From the NCBI GenBank assembly GCA_050951845.1, contig JBMNJV010000003.1:221643-285642 (forward strand): 64,000 nucleotides of DNA, read 5' to 3'. This document shows positions 52,055-61,902 of the stretch, in pieces (the first letter of the stretch is position 1; each line of letters begins with the position of its first letter). A program made the position numbers and the translations under genes. The DNA is from UBA5436 sp050951845 (GTDB taxonomy: Bacteria > Bacillota > Clostridia > Saccharofermentanales > DTU023). The notes under the pieces are model-generated. The model was not told the DNA's origin and made no database searches. It worked only from the letters and a program-made list of their open reading frames with translations.

Positions 52055-52756
52055 ATGACTCAACGTGTAAATTATCAAAAAGAATTGGAGAATTTACATC
52101 AAAGTATGATCCGTATGGGTTCTGATGTTGAAGAATCCATCCATTCTGCAGTGCATGCTTTAACTGAGAATGATGTTGAATTGGCAACAAAAGTAATTGA
52201 TCGTGATGATGCAATTGATGATCAGGAACGGAAGATCACTCATGAATGCATTTTATTAATAGCCCGTCAACAACCGGTGGCGAGTGATTTACGCAGTATT
52301 ACTGCCAACATGAAGCTGGTTACCGATCTGGAAAGAGTAGCCGATCATGCTGAAGATATTGCCGAGCATGTTATTTTTTTGAATGACAAAAATTATAGCG
52401 TTATTGTACCGCATGATGTTGTAAAATTAACAGATCATATATTGAAAATGATTCATTTGGTTTTAGATGCCTATGTCGAAAGTGACTTGGATAAAGCAAA
52501 ACAAGTGGTTATGATGGATATCCGGGTCAATGCACTGTATGGTAAATTGAAAAAGTATCTTGTGCGCCAAATGAAACTGGATCCGAACGATGCTCCGGCA
52601 ATGGTTGAAATGTTGCTGGTTTGCAAGCATTTGGAACGTATAGGTGATCATGCGAAGAATATCGCTGAATGGATTGTTTATTTTATCGAAGGAGAATATG
52701 TAACGTCTTCCGAATTGCGTAAAGAAATAGAAGCAAGTGAAGTAGACAAGGGGTAA
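52055..52756 (+). CDS. phoU: phosphate signalling regulator PhoU
   Basis: Links PstSCAB to the PhoR kinase and limits phosphate uptake. It is an all-helical protein of 233 residues with two repeats of the PhoU fold. Each repeat has the metal-binding pattern, seen as LERVADHAEDIAEH (about 89-102) and LERIGDHAKNIAEW (about 191-204). ATG 52055 has AGGAGAAAGG upstream. It lies between pstB and the phoB-like regulator, the usual pst operon end. Confidence 0.96.
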   Translation: MTQRVNYQKELENLHQSMIRMGSDVEESIHSAVHALTENDVELATKVIDRDDAIDDQERKITHECILLIARQQPVASDLRSITANMKLVTDLERVADHAEDIAEHVIFLNDKNYSVIVPHDVVKLTDHILKMIHLVLDAYVESDLDKAKQVVMMDIRVNALYGKLKKYLVRQMKLDPNDAPAMVEMLLVCKHLERIGDHAKNIAEWIVYFIEGEYVTSSELRKEIEASEVDKG

Positions 52757-52758
52757 CA

Positions 52759-53529
52759 GTGGTTGAACAATCATTTGTCGTTGTTGTAGAAGATGATCAG
52801 TCAATAGCCGAATTAATCCGTTATAATCTTGAAAGTGAAGCTTATCAAGTTTTACATGTTGAATCGGGCGATGAATTGTTCCAAAAATTAAGCCGGGAAA
52901 AAAGAAATGTCGATTTGTTTATTCTGGATGTGATGTTGCCCGGTATGGACGGCTTCGAGATTTGTCAAACTCTGAGAAAAAACAAGCGACATTCCTGGTC
53001 TTCGTTTTTATTTCTGACTGCACGTTCAACGGAAAAAGATAAATTGGCAGGATTTAATGCCGGAGCAGATGATTTTTTAACCAAACCTTTCGGTATGAGA
53101 GAGTTGTTAGCGAGAGTCAAACTTCTGGTTAAACGAAGCCAGGAAAGAGTAGCTTTAAGCGAAGGCAAGACTTTTAAATCTGATCGGCTTACCGGTGAAA
53201 CCGAGTTGGCGGATAATGATATCATTCGTATCGGCGAGATTACTTTAGATGATGCAAGACATCGTGTTTATGCAAATGATCTTGAAGTTGAAATGACTCA
53301 TCGTGAATATGAATTGCTGAAATTTTTGATGCAAAATAGTGGTTTGGCTTTTACCAGAGACGATTTGCTGAATCATGTCTGGGGATATGAATATAGCGGA
53401 GAAACCAGAACTGTTGATGTTCATATTCGCCAATTACGACGTAAAATTGAGCAAGATTCATCAAAACCGATCTATATCCAAACGGTGCGGGGCGTCGGAT
53501 ATCGTTTTGCTGAAAGTGATGAGAGTTAA
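52759..53529 (+). CDS. phoB: PhoB/PhoP-type response regulator of the phosphate regulon
   Basis: OmpR-family regulator of 256 residues, placed between phoU and its kinase. The receiver has VVEDDQS (residues 7-13), the phosphorylation site in LFILDVMLPGMDG and the Lys in FLTKPFGM. The DNA-binding winged helix ends in RDDLLNHVWGYEYSGETRTVDVHI and VRGVGYRF. A polar stretch of about 25 residues (EGKTFKSDRLTGETELAD) lies in the linker, longer than usual. The start is GTG 52759 with AAGGGG upstream, two bases after phoU. It is named for context, since PhoB and PhoP types cannot be separated here. Confidence 0.88.
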   Translation: MVEQSFVVVVEDDQSIAELIRYNLESEAYQVLHVESGDELFQKLSREKRNVDLFILDVMLPGMDGFEICQTLRKNKRHSWSSFLFLTARSTEKDKLAGFNAGADDFLTKPFGMRELLARVKLLVKRSQERVALSEGKTFKSDRLTGETELADNDIIRIGEITLDDARHRVYANDLEVEMTHREYELLKFLMQNSGLAFTRDDLLNHVWGYEYSGETRTVDVHIRQLRRKIEQDSSKPIYIQTVRGVGYRFAESDES

Positions 53530-53565
53530 GATGAGAGTTAATCAGATATTCCAAGAGAGCTTTCC

Positions 53566-55425
53566 ATGAAAAAACGCTTAATAATATTGGGTAATATTGT
53601 AATCATTTTAACAATAATCATAGTTTCAGCTTTGAATTACCGCGAATTAAGAGCAAAACACATTCAAAGTTTCGAGTATTATTTAGCTAATGTTACAGCA
53701 TATTTTGACCGGGCCTTGAGTCATAATTTGACAAAATTGAGTCAAACTGATGATTTTTTATCAATTGCCGGGGCAGATGAGGCGAAGCGAACCAATCCGG
53801 ATAATAATACGAAACAAATCATTTCTGAAGATAATTATGTGACCCAAGATCTGCTGGAACAAACAATCGACGAAACAATTGAAACCTTTAATGTCTTGGC
53901 CTCAGATTTAAGAATCACTGTAATGGACGAAACAGGCAAAGTCCTTATAGACAGCAGTTTTGCCGGCGATGAATTGAATAATCACCGGGCCAGACCGGAA
54001 GTCTGGGGTGTTATTTCGGGCGAAGAAACCCACTCTAATGTGCGTTTTTCGAATACAGAATCTGTCGAACGTTTATATTTTTCGGCCAGATCAAAACACG
54101 ATAATATGATTGTCAGAGCTGCAGTGTTAATGGACACTTTAATTGATGCCGGATCGACAATTAAACAATATGCTTTAATCATTGGTATTATTATTTTGGC
54201 GGCATTCAATGTGATTATGAGCTTGCTGTTCAGAAAACAAGATAAACATCAAGCCGATTTAGTACAAACGTTAGCAAAAATTGAGGCAGGAGATTTATCT
54301 GCCCGAATGGAAGAAGACCGCTATACTTTTGCTGATTATCGAAAATTTTCTGAAAACTTTAATCTGACCGTAGCCAATTTTGAACAGAGTTTTCTGGAAA
54401 TGCAGGCAGGACGTGCATGGCTGGATGCAATGGTCAATTCCCTGATGGAACCGCTGGTAGTCGTGAATCGGGATTTGCAAATAGTGTTTGCCAATAAATA
54501 TGCCAAAACTTTATTCAATCGGGATATAGATCCCGAAATAAATCCTTATCCGTTTGTACTGCTGACGCATGACGATAAATTAGACGATCTCTGTGAACAA
54601 GTCTTTGCTAACGGGAAATCTGTGCGCGGTGAATTTAAATTGCAGGTAACCGGACGCTACAATGCTTTCCAAGTTATGATTTCACCGGTAGATGCGGATC
54701 ATGTGGTAGTATTGTTCAATGATATTTCCTATGAATATGAAGCGCGTAAATTGCGTTCAAGTTTTGTGGCAAATGTGACTCATGAATTAAAAACACCGTT
54801 GACATCAATTCGCGGTTTTGTTGAAACTTTGCGTAATCGCAACAATACCACACCTGAACAGGCAAATAATTTCCTGGAGATTATCGATGTTGAAGCAGCA
54901 AGGCTTGAACGCTTAATCAATGATATTTTGCGGCTGTCTGATATAGAACGCTTAAATAATGATTCGGAATTGGAAGATTTTGATTTGGTTGAATTGTTGG
55001 ATGAATGTTTGGTTCAATTGGATGATCAAGCCAGTGAAAAACAGATTAATCTGATTCCGAAAGATGAACCGACTTTTTTACCGGTTAAAGCAAATCGTGA
55101 CCGAATTAAGCAAGTGTTGTTGAATCTGCTGGAAAATGCGATTAAATATCATCGTATGCGTGGCAATGTTTGGATCAAATTGGAACGCCAAGGAAAATTT
55201 GTGACGATAAAAGTCAAAGATGACGGTTACGGTTTCGATGAACAATCTGCCAAAAGAGTCTTTGAGCGTTTTTATCGTGTGGATAAAAGTCGTTCCCGTA
55301 TGCTGGGCGGTACCGGCTTAGGCCTGTCGATCGTCAAACATATTGCTTTATTATATGACGGTGAAGCCAGTGTTAAAAGCACACCGAATAAAGGCAGCAC
55401 ATTTAAAGTTATTTTGAAAATCTAG
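53566..55425 (+). CDS. phoR: phosphate sensor histidine kinase PhoR
   Basis: Partner of the preceding regulator. The 619 residues are arranged as helix 1 (about 4-23), an extracytoplasmic domain (to about 200), helix 2 (about 203-222), HAMP, and a PAS domain (about 285-390; WLDAMVNSLMEPLVVVNRD). The HisKA box SFVANVTHELKTPLTSIRGF has H406, and the ATP domain has NLLENAIKYH, DDGYGFDE and GGTGLGLSIVKH. The HAMP-PAS-HisKA order is that of Gram-positive PhoR. It follows phoB by 36 bases. The extracytoplasmic domain probably does not bind phosphate itself, since PhoU-PstB usually conveys that signal. Confidence 0.9.
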   Translation: MKKRLIILGNIVIILTIIIVSALNYRELRAKHIQSFEYYLANVTAYFDRALSHNLTKLSQTDDFLSIAGADEAKRTNPDNNTKQIISEDNYVTQDLLEQTIDETIETFNVLASDLRITVMDETGKVLIDSSFAGDELNNHRARPEVWGVISGEETHSNVRFSNTESVERLYFSARSKHDNMIVRAAVLMDTLIDAGSTIKQYALIIGIIILAAFNVIMSLLFRKQDKHQADLVQTLAKIEAGDLSARMEEDRYTFADYRKFSENFNLTVANFEQSFLEMQAGRAWLDAMVNSLMEPLVVVNRDLQIVFANKYAKTLFNRDIDPEINPYPFVLLTHDDKLDDLCEQVFANGKSVRGEFKLQVTGRYNAFQVMISPVDADHVVVLFNDISYEYEARKLRSSFVANVTHELKTPLTSIRGFVETLRNRNNTTPEQANNFLEIIDVEAARLERLINDILRLSDIERLNNDSELEDFDLVELLDECLVQLDDQASEKQINLIPKDEPTFLPVKANRDRIKQVLLNLLENAIKYHRMRGNVWIKLERQGKFVTIKVKDDGYGFDEQSAKRVFERFYRVDKSRSRMLGGTGLGLSIVKHIALLYDGEASVKSTPNKGSTFKVILKI

Positions 55426-55886
55426 ATTTATTTCTTATTAAAATTAAAAAGCATTTCCAAAGGAATTAATTTTAAGGGGGCGTCTCAAAATACTTATAAG
55501 TGAATAAGATGCCCTCATATTTCTTCTTCACGGGTCAGGAAATACGAAAAAATGATGATAAACAGTGTCAATAAAACAGCTTAAATCTGAGAAATTTCCA
55601 AATTTGATATACCTTTATTGACCCGAAAAAAGGTTTGTTTTATTATTTAAATATCAAATATCTGAACAATGTTTTATTAAATGCGAACTCGAATTGACCA
55701 GGACTTTTTGTGAAAAAATCTTATTACTATTGGAAATAATCAAAAGACTGATAAGCATAATAATGGTCAAAATATCAGAATCAATTCAAATTTTCGAGCT
55801 ATCGAAACGATTACAAAAACTGTTTAACAAATTCCTTTCTACAATTAATAATTAAATCATCGAGTATAAGGATAAAGGAGAAGTCT
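55426..55886. other. 461-base gap after the phosphate operon, with one hairpin
   Basis: No coding potential seen. GGGGGCGTCT (55476-55485) can pair with AGATGCCCTC (55507-55516), two of ten pairs being G-U, around a loop with a further small palindrome (ACTTATAAGT). It could terminate the phoR transcript, though no T run follows closely. The GGGCGTCTCAAAA edge also recalls insertion sequence ends, but no partner end was found. Confidence 0.5.
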
Positions 55887-58133
55887 ATGGAGAAGAAACT
55901 GTACATGAGAATACGGGCATTTGTTCTGGTAATATTGCTTATTTTAACCACCTTAGTCATATATCCTGAGCAGGTTCTGGCAGATACAGAAGTTGCTGCG
56001 GACGAAGAAACTACGCAAGTTGCTGCGGACGAAGAAACGTCACAAGTTGCTGCTGACGAAGAAACGACGCAAGTTGCTGCGGACGAAGAAGTGACAGAGA
56101 TAATAAGTAATTCAGAAAATCAAAATGATTCAGATCAGCCAGGTAACGAAGTAGAAACGGACACATCATCTGCTTTAGACGAAGTGATTGAAACAACTGA
56201 CGAAGATGTTGAAACAGTTGAAGCGGGACAAGAGTCGGAAGAAGTTGTTGCAGAAACGCCGGACGAGACGGAACTTGATCCTGCAGACGAAGCTGAACAA
56301 TTAACGGATACGTTGAAAGGCAAGACAAACGATCAAGTCCCCGATCATACTTTGTCCTCTGCAAAGCAAGGTACAGGGGCAAAAAATTATACACCGGAGG
56401 GAGATTTTGAATTTGATCCTGCGACCGGAACCATCACCGGTTATATAGGAGAGAGCAAAGATGTCAGCATTCCTCCCAGTATAAACAATGTAGAAGTAAA
56501 ACACATCGGGGATTTTGCTTTTTCCTCAAAGCAACTTACCAGCGTAACAATACCTGACGGAGTCACTACAATAGGTAATAAGGCGTTTCGTTGGAATAAG
56601 CTCACGAATGTCACCATCCCGGACAGTGTCACAGACATCGGTGAGAGTGCGTTTTTTTCAAACGAGATCTCCGGCATAATTCTTTCGAACAATATTACCA
56701 AGCTCAAAGAAGATGTACTTAGGGCCAATCTACTAACAGATGTGAAGATCCCGGACAATGTCACAGAAATCCAACCGGGAGCCTTTAATGACAATCAGCT
56801 CACGAGTGTAATCATTCCGGACAGTGTCACCCGAATTGAAGCACATGCTTTTGGCTTCAACCCGCAACTTACACAGGTCACGATTCCGGCTAGTGTCACA
56901 CATATCGGAATGGACTGCTTTTGGGGCACTGGTGAAATCCAAACTTCTATTCCTGACAGTATTCAGAAAATTATTAATGCCGAAAACCAGACCATTGTCC
57001 TGGATCCGAGCATTGCACAAATCAGAGAACATTGCTTTGAACCTAATGCATCTTTACTGGGAAATCAATATGTCAAAGCGTATTCTAATATCAGAAGAAT
57101 GTCCGATGGACAAATAATCGAAATGTTAAAAATGCCGATCCATGTAAGAGGAACACTTAAAGGAAACCGTTTCGAATTTACGTATAAAGGACAAAATGCT
57201 TATGCAGATTCGAATTGTATAACAAGTATACGTATCTCACCGCCGCTTACGGGCTATGCCGGGAGTACAACAAATATACGAAATAGCCCTCACGGATCAG
57301 TAACCGGCACACTGCTCAGGGGTCACAAAGTAAGCGGGACCTTGGAAGTTAATTGGGTCAGATTTACTTATTCCGGTACAACCGGTTATGTCTATGCACC
57401 CATGCTGCAGGCGGATCCTGTAAATGTAACACGCTATATAGTAGCTAATTCGATTATCAGGAGTTCTCCGAACGGCAATATAATAACAACGCTCAAAATG
57501 CCGATCCTGGTAAACGGGACACTGGAAGGAGCCTGGCTGAAGTTCAGCTATAACGGCAACCCCGCCTATGTGGCAACCGGTTTAACTACGACTAACAATC
57601 CGGCAATTACCGGTTATGCTAAAAGTGCAGTTAATGTAAGAAATGCTCCCGGTGGATCTGTTATCGGGACAATTCCGATCGGACGTCAGGTAAATGGCGT
57701 TCTGGTAGGAAATATGGTGCGATTTACCTATAACAACAAGACCGGTTATATCTATGCTTCATTGTTACAGTCAACGCCGGTCAAAGTGACACGTTATATA
57801 GTAGCGAATTCGATAATCAGAAGCTCACCGAACGGCAATATAATAACAACACTCAAAATGCCGATCCTGGTGAGCGGCACAATCGAAGGAAGCTGGCTGA
57901 AGTTCACGTACAACGGAAGTACAGCCTATGCAGCCATGAGTGTAACCACGACAACAAATCCGCCTGTAACGGGCTATACGAAAAGTTCTGTCAACGTAAG
58001 AAATGCCCCGAACGGCAGTGTGATCGGTTCCTTACCGGCAAACAGGCAGGTAAGCGGAGTGTTAGTAGGAAACTGGGTCAAATTCACATATTCGGGTAAA
58101 ACAGGCTATATATACGCCTCGTTATTAAGATAA
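55887..58133 (+). CDS. secreted protein with BspA-type leucine-rich repeats and SH3b-like repeats
   Basis: The 748-residue exported protein has a signal peptide ending near LADTEV. It continues with four 9-residue repeats VAADEETTQ (about 36-71) and a long acidic linker to about 165. BspA-like LRR_5 repeats follow, about 190-370 (TSVTIPDGVTTIGNKAF, LTNVTIPDSVTDIGESAF). From about 385 to the end there are alternating bacterial SH3-like units, such as ITGYAKSAVNVRNAPGG and VNVRNAPNGSVIG, each about 60 residues. SH3b repeats often bind cell wall, and BspA LRRs often mediate adhesion, so this is probably a surface or adhesion protein. No LPXTG or transmembrane anchor was seen. GGAG precedes ATG 55887. 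Confidence 0.85.
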   Translation: MEKKLYMRIRAFVLVILLILTTLVIYPEQVLADTEVAADEETTQVAADEETSQVAADEETTQVAADEEVTEIISNSENQNDSDQPGNEVETDTSSALDEVIETTDEDVETVEAGQESEEVVAETPDETELDPADEAEQLTDTLKGKTNDQVPDHTLSSAKQGTGAKNYTPEGDFEFDPATGTITGYIGESKDVSIPPSINNVEVKHIGDFAFSSKQLTSVTIPDGVTTIGNKAFRWNKLTNVTIPDSVTDIGESAFFSNEISGIILSNNITKLKEDVLRANLLTDVKIPDNVTEIQPGAFNDNQLTSVIIPDSVTRIEAHAFGFNPQLTQVTIPASVTHIGMDCFWGTGEIQTSIPDSIQKIINAENQTIVLDPSIAQIREHCFEPNASLLGNQYVKAYSNIRRMSDGQIIEMLKMPIHVRGTLKGNRFEFTYKGQNAYADSNCITSIRISPPLTGYAGSTTNIRNSPHGSVTGTLLRGHKVSGTLEVNWVRFTYSGTTGYVYAPMLQADPVNVTRYIVANSIIRSSPNGNIITTLKMPILVNGTLEGAWLKFSYNGNPAYVATGLTTTNNPAITGYAKSAVNVRNAPGGSVIGTIPIGRQVNGVLVGNMVRFTYNNKTGYIYASLLQSTPVKVTRYIVANSIIRSSPNGNIITTLKMPILVSGTIEGSWLKFTYNGSTAYAAMSVTTTTNPPVTGYTKSSVNVRNAPNGSVIGSLPANRQVSGVLVGNWVKFTYSGKTGYIYASLLR
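55992..56099 (+). repeat. four tandem 27-bp coding repeats
   Basis: Units start at 55992, 56019, 56046 and 56073, exactly 27 bp apart, each encoding VAADEE plus three variable residues. They differ by a few bases. The period is a multiple of three, so unit number can change without a frameshift. Confidence 0.9.
57435..58129 (+). repeat. two ~350-bp duplicated SH3b double units within the LRR/SH3b gene
   Basis: The stretch from about 57435 is closely matched by the stretch from about 57790. Both encode TRYIVANSIIRSSPNGNII, TTLKMPILV and, further on, VNVRNAP and TGYIYASLL. The DNA is nearly identical over the first ~80 bases of each copy and diverges later, which indicates a fairly recent duplication. 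Confidence 0.8.
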
Positions 58134-58178
58134 GCTGTCTAGCCGGCAAATTATTTTATGCAAATTTAATATAAAGAT

Positions 58179-58226
58179 AATAACAGATTTCTCATTCATT
58201 CTTAGAAGTTTGAGAGATCTGTTATT
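58179..58226 (+). terminator. hairpin after the LRR/SH3b gene
   Basis: AATAACAGAT (58179-58188) pairs perfectly with ATCTGTTATT (58217-58226), with a further CTCA/TGAG inner stem. The downstream T content is modest, so termination efficiency is uncertain. Confidence 0.55.
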
Positions 58227-58360
58227 TAGTACGGTTTAGATCTGGTGGAGTACATACAAGAAGCGATTTAATTAATATAAATTTATACCGTAATGATCTC
58301 TTTTCTTAACTTATCCGGCAAGATTTGATAAGATTGACAGAGAAAATTTAAGGTGGGTTA

Positions 58361-60448
58361 ATGGATAATATGGATCAAATCGAATTGAATCTATCGGAAG
58401 CTATTCACAATGATCAAGATTTGTCGCAAGCACAAAAAGCATCTCACGAAAAAGCAATTGCGAATGAGATTCAGAGATTGACTACCGAGCTGGAGAAGCT
58501 TAATCAGGCATACTATGATCTGGATGCACCTTTAGTGTCGGATGCTGAGTATGATTTGCTCCTGAGACGTTTGCAGGACTTGGAAGCTAAGTATCCTGAG
58601 TTGGCTGTACCGGATTCGCCGACGCAGCATGTAGGGGGGCAGGTCGCAAGTCAATTTGCTTCGGCACAACATCGTTTTCCGATGCTTAGCTTAAATGATG
58701 TTTTTTCAACACAAGATGTTTTGAATTTTACACATAATATCAGAGAGCAATACCCGGATGCGATTTTTATCGTTGAACAAAAAATAGATGGTTTGTCAGT
58801 CAGTCTTGAATATCAGTCAGGCGTTTTAACTCAAGCCTTAACGCGTGGTGACGGAGTAACTTCAGGTGAAATAGTTACGGAAAATGTACGCCAAATTCAA
58901 ACCGTTCCTCAGGTTTTGAAAGAACCCGTGAATGACTTGGTGCTTCGCGGGGAAATCTATATGACAAAACAACGATTTGCCCAAATAAATGAGCAACAAG
59001 TTGAAAAAGGAGAAAAGAAATTTGCTAATCCGCGCAATTCAGCAGCCGGAACTTTGCGTCAACTTGATCCGATTATAGTTAAAGAGCGTGGTCTGAGTAT
59101 TTTTGTTTTCAATGTACAATACTGGGAAAACATTCCGGATTTAAGTCATCATGCAGCGCTGGAACACCTCAAAAAACTCGGTTTTCCGGTTAGCCCGGAT
59201 TATTTTATCTGTCAAACTGATGAAGAGGTTTTAGCTGCAATTGAATCAATTAATCAAGCCCGACCGAACCTTGATTATGGAATTGACGGAGCTGTGATAA
59301 AGGTGGATTCTCTGAGCCAAAGAGAAGTCTTGGGCAGCACTTCTAAAGCTCCTCGCTGGGCAGTTGCCTATAAATATCCGCCTGAACAGCAACAGACAAT
59401 AGTGCTTGATTTAATTGCCAATGTCGGACGTACGGGCAGGATTACTCCGATGGCAATCTTGGAACCTGTTGTAATTGATCAGACTACAGTTTCACGGGCG
59501 ACACTGCATAATCAGGATTATATCAATACATTGGATATTCGGATCGGCGATACCGTAACCGTACAAAAAGGAGGCGATATAATACCGGGAGTTATTGGCG
59601 TAGATTATGCCAAACGTCAGCCCGGTGCTTTGCCGTTTGAATTGCCGCAACATTGTCCGGTCTGCGGTGCTCCCACCGAATATTTGGATGATGGAGCAAA
59701 TCTGTATTGCACAGGCTCGGATTGTCCGGCGCAATTGGCACGAAAAATCGAATACTTTGCTTCAAAGAGTGCAATGGATATAGAAGGTCTTGGTGAATCG
59801 ACCGTTGAACGTCTTTTGGAAAAAGGGCATTTAAATCATCTTTCTGATATTTACCGTTTGTTCGAAAAACGCGAGCAATTGATTAGTGAAGGTGATATCG
59901 GACGTACTAAACGAGTCGATAATTTGTTAAATGCAATTGAAAAATCGAAATTAAATACTTTTGATCGATTTGTAGCAGCCTTGGGGATTCATAATATCGG
60001 TCCGCAAACAGCAAAGAACATCATTGAATATTTTCCCGATATTGATTTACTGGCAAATGCAAAACAAGAGGATTTGCTGTCGGTTCCTGATGTAGGACCG
60101 ACCAGTGCCCAAGCCATTGTAGATTATTTTGCTCAAGAGCAAACACGTGCCCTGATTGTCGAATTTAAAGAGTTAGGCTTAAATATGGCCTACGATACCT
60201 CTCAAAAAACATATGATAATCAGGTTTTGCAAAATTTGCGTTTTGTTTTAACCGGAACATTGCCGACAATGTCCCGTTCCGAAGCCCGGAAGATCATTGA
60301 AAATCATGGCGGTAATGTATCTTCGGCTGTTTCAACTAAAACAGATTATGTTGTTGCAGGTGAGAATGCAGGCAGCAAATTGACAAAAGCTCAGCAACTG
60401 AATATCAAAATTCTTACTGAAGCTGAATTATTGGCAATGTTGGAATAA
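58361..60448 (+). CDS. ligA: NAD-dependent DNA ligase LigA
   Basis: Seals nicks during replication and repair using NAD. An N-terminal Ia domain follows a leader of about 25 residues that is not usual. The adenylated lysine is K141 in EQKIDGLS. The nucleotidyltransferase/OB part contains TRGDGVTSGE, and GRTGRITPMAILEPV follows. The Cys4 zinc finger is in CPVCG and CTGSDCPAQL. Helix-hairpin-helix repeats and a C-terminal BRCT domain (about 617-695, LRFVLTGTLPTMSRSEA) complete it. The length of 695 residues is normal. ATG 58361 has AAGGTGGG upstream. Confidence 0.96.
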   Translation: MDNMDQIELNLSEAIHNDQDLSQAQKASHEKAIANEIQRLTTELEKLNQAYYDLDAPLVSDAEYDLLLRRLQDLEAKYPELAVPDSPTQHVGGQVASQFASAQHRFPMLSLNDVFSTQDVLNFTHNIREQYPDAIFIVEQKIDGLSVSLEYQSGVLTQALTRGDGVTSGEIVTENVRQIQTVPQVLKEPVNDLVLRGEIYMTKQRFAQINEQQVEKGEKKFANPRNSAAGTLRQLDPIIVKERGLSIFVFNVQYWENIPDLSHHAALEHLKKLGFPVSPDYFICQTDEEVLAAIESINQARPNLDYGIDGAVIKVDSLSQREVLGSTSKAPRWAVAYKYPPEQQQTIVLDLIANVGRTGRITPMAILEPVVIDQTTVSRATLHNQDYINTLDIRIGDTVTVQKGGDIIPGVIGVDYAKRQPGALPFELPQHCPVCGAPTEYLDDGANLYCTGSDCPAQLARKIEYFASKSAMDIEGLGESTVERLLEKGHLNHLSDIYRLFEKREQLISEGDIGRTKRVDNLLNAIEKSKLNTFDRFVAALGIHNIGPQTAKNIIEYFPDIDLLANAKQEDLLSVPDVGPTSAQAIVDYFAQEQTRALIVEFKELGLNMAYDTSQKTYDNQVLQNLRFVLTGTLPTMSRSEARKIIENHGGNVSSAVSTKTDYVVAGENAGSKLTKAQQLNIKILTEAELLAMLE

Positions 60449-60538
60449 TATTATGCTGTGAGAATTATCGAATGATATTATGGTCCGGGATATTATGATA
60501 TTATAATTATAATATACAGCAACAGCAGGAGCTTAAAC

Positions 60539-61054
60539 ATGCCTTTATATTTTTTGTTTTCATTAGGTGCCAGCCTGACATTAGCGATTGGTTTGCTTGC
60601 ACTGTTAATCAACAGATTGCAGGTTAATTGGACAAGGCAAAACAAAGTGGGTATTTCTTTCTTACTGCCGGTCTTAATCACGATTATTTTTATCTTTGTC
60701 ATATATCTTGATACTCAACCCAAGGTTTTGGATTTAATAAATTTATTTCAAGGTAATACGAAAACACTGGAAGTGCAAAGTGAGGATATTGAAGTACAGG
60801 GCAATAATTTGATAATCGATGATCAGATTTATCTCTTGAGTCCTTCGAGTGAAAAAATTTCTGATCAGAAAACTTATCGTTTCAGCTATTTGCCTCACAC
60901 TAAAATTATTGTTTATCAGGAATATGATGATACTTTACCTAAAATTCTAGAAATCCCTGTCGGTGAAAATCCTGCCGATCCTGATCCTGGCGGACCTGAT
61001 AATTTTGCTGATCTTCCGGATACTACTACTCCGGTTGAAATTGTAGAACCCTAA
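60539..61054 (+). CDS. small membrane protein, function unknown
   Basis: Not recognised. The 171-residue protein has two membrane helices (about 3-24 and 41-61), joined by a short basic loop (NRLQVNWTRQNK). An extracytoplasmic domain of about 75 residues (QSEDIEVQGNNLIIDDQIY) and a Pro/Asp/Gly-rich tail (ADPDPGGPDNFADLPD) follow. AGGAG lies well before ATG 60539. It follows ligA by 90 bases and may be in the same transcript, but nothing links the functions. Confidence 0.7.
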   Translation: MPLYFLFSLGASLTLAIGLLALLINRLQVNWTRQNKVGISFLLPVLITIIFIFVIYLDTQPKVLDLINLFQGNTKTLEVQSEDIEVQGNNLIIDDQIYLLSPSSEKISDQKTYRFSYLPHTKIIVYQEYDDTLPKILEIPVGENPADPDPGGPDNFADLPDTTTPVEIVEP

Positions 61055-61225
61055 GAAAATATTGCTTCAACAGCTTCCTGATATATTGGCCTTTCAGCAG
61101 AATATAACTTTACAGAGTGTTTTAATTTTTTACTTGTTAATTCAGTTTTTATTGATATAATCTAAATACCAATTATTATTAATTTTATCTCAAATACTTT
61201 CAACTTTGGCTGGAGGTATTTTTTT

Positions 61226-61852
61226 ATGGAAAAAGATCATAAAATAATTCTTGGTCAACCTGATTTGCATTTTTCAATTTGCAGTTCAAATAAAGAATTG
61301 TTTCTTAAATTTGAGCAAGTTATGAGAAAAGACGGAATGATCGGAATTCCCGATTTGCAAGGAAATTTACATTATATTGTCGATGCCCGCAAAGGATTTC
61401 AGACTGCGTACAATAAAGTAAAACAGACGACTTTGGAATTAATGGAGCAAAAATTCGAACAAAATGAAAATCGGATTTTAAGTTATGAAGAGATTGCTGA
61501 AAAATTAATTAATAAGTATGAATTTGATCGCAGTTTAATCGGTACCAAATTTTTGAGCTACATGATAATTCATTGTTTACTCGATAAATCTTTGATGGTT
61601 TCATTATCGAAAAAGCTTTATCCGGCTATTGCTCAGATCTTCTCCAGCACAGTCGATAAAGTTTGTTACAGTACCCGTTATGCACTACGTAAAATCGAGA
61701 TTTTGGAAAATAAACAGAGACAAGAACATGTGAATAAAGATTATTTATTGCCGATAAATTCATCATACAGTAACAGTATCGTTTTACATAAACTGATTAA
61801 TGAAGGTGAGTTAATGTTGCAAAATAATCAGTCAACGTATAGCAGAAACTAA
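61226..61852 (+). CDS. Spo0A C-terminal-domain-like protein without a recognisable receiver domain
   Basis: The 208-residue soluble protein has a C-terminal half (about 90-170) aligned by eye with the DNA-binding domain of Spo0A. The tract LIGTKFLSYMIIHCLLDKSL corresponds to IKGYLYLREAI... of Spo0A, SKKLYPAIAQIFSSTVDKV to TKVLYPDIAKKFNTTASRV, and STRYALRKIE to AIRHAIE. The N-terminal 90 residues lack the acidic pocket and the phosphorylatable Asp of a receiver. It is either a degenerate response regulator or a distinct DNA-binding protein. GGAGG precedes ATG 61226. Similarity is moderate and the recognition helix differs, so target sites need not be Spo0A boxes. Confidence 0.7.
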   Translation: MEKDHKIILGQPDLHFSICSSNKELFLKFEQVMRKDGMIGIPDLQGNLHYIVDARKGFQTAYNKVKQTTLELMEQKFEQNENRILSYEEIAEKLINKYEFDRSLIGTKFLSYMIIHCLLDKSLMVSLSKKLYPAIAQIFSSTVDKVCYSTRYALRKIEILENKQRQEHVNKDYLLPINSSYSNSIVLHKLINEGELMLQNNQSTYSRN

Positions 61853-61902
61853 TGCAATATATACGTCAGAGGATTAGAAAGGATATGATGCGATGTTGTT
61901 TA

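Noticed and set aside
55476..55516. Insertion sequence end (GGGGGCGTCTCAAAA)
   Set aside because: Only one end is seen and no transposase remnant is nearby. A hairpin or terminator explains it as well.
56011..56394. Minus-strand open frame over the VAADEE repeats
   Set aside because: It is a shadow of the 27-bp repeat, with no start signals.
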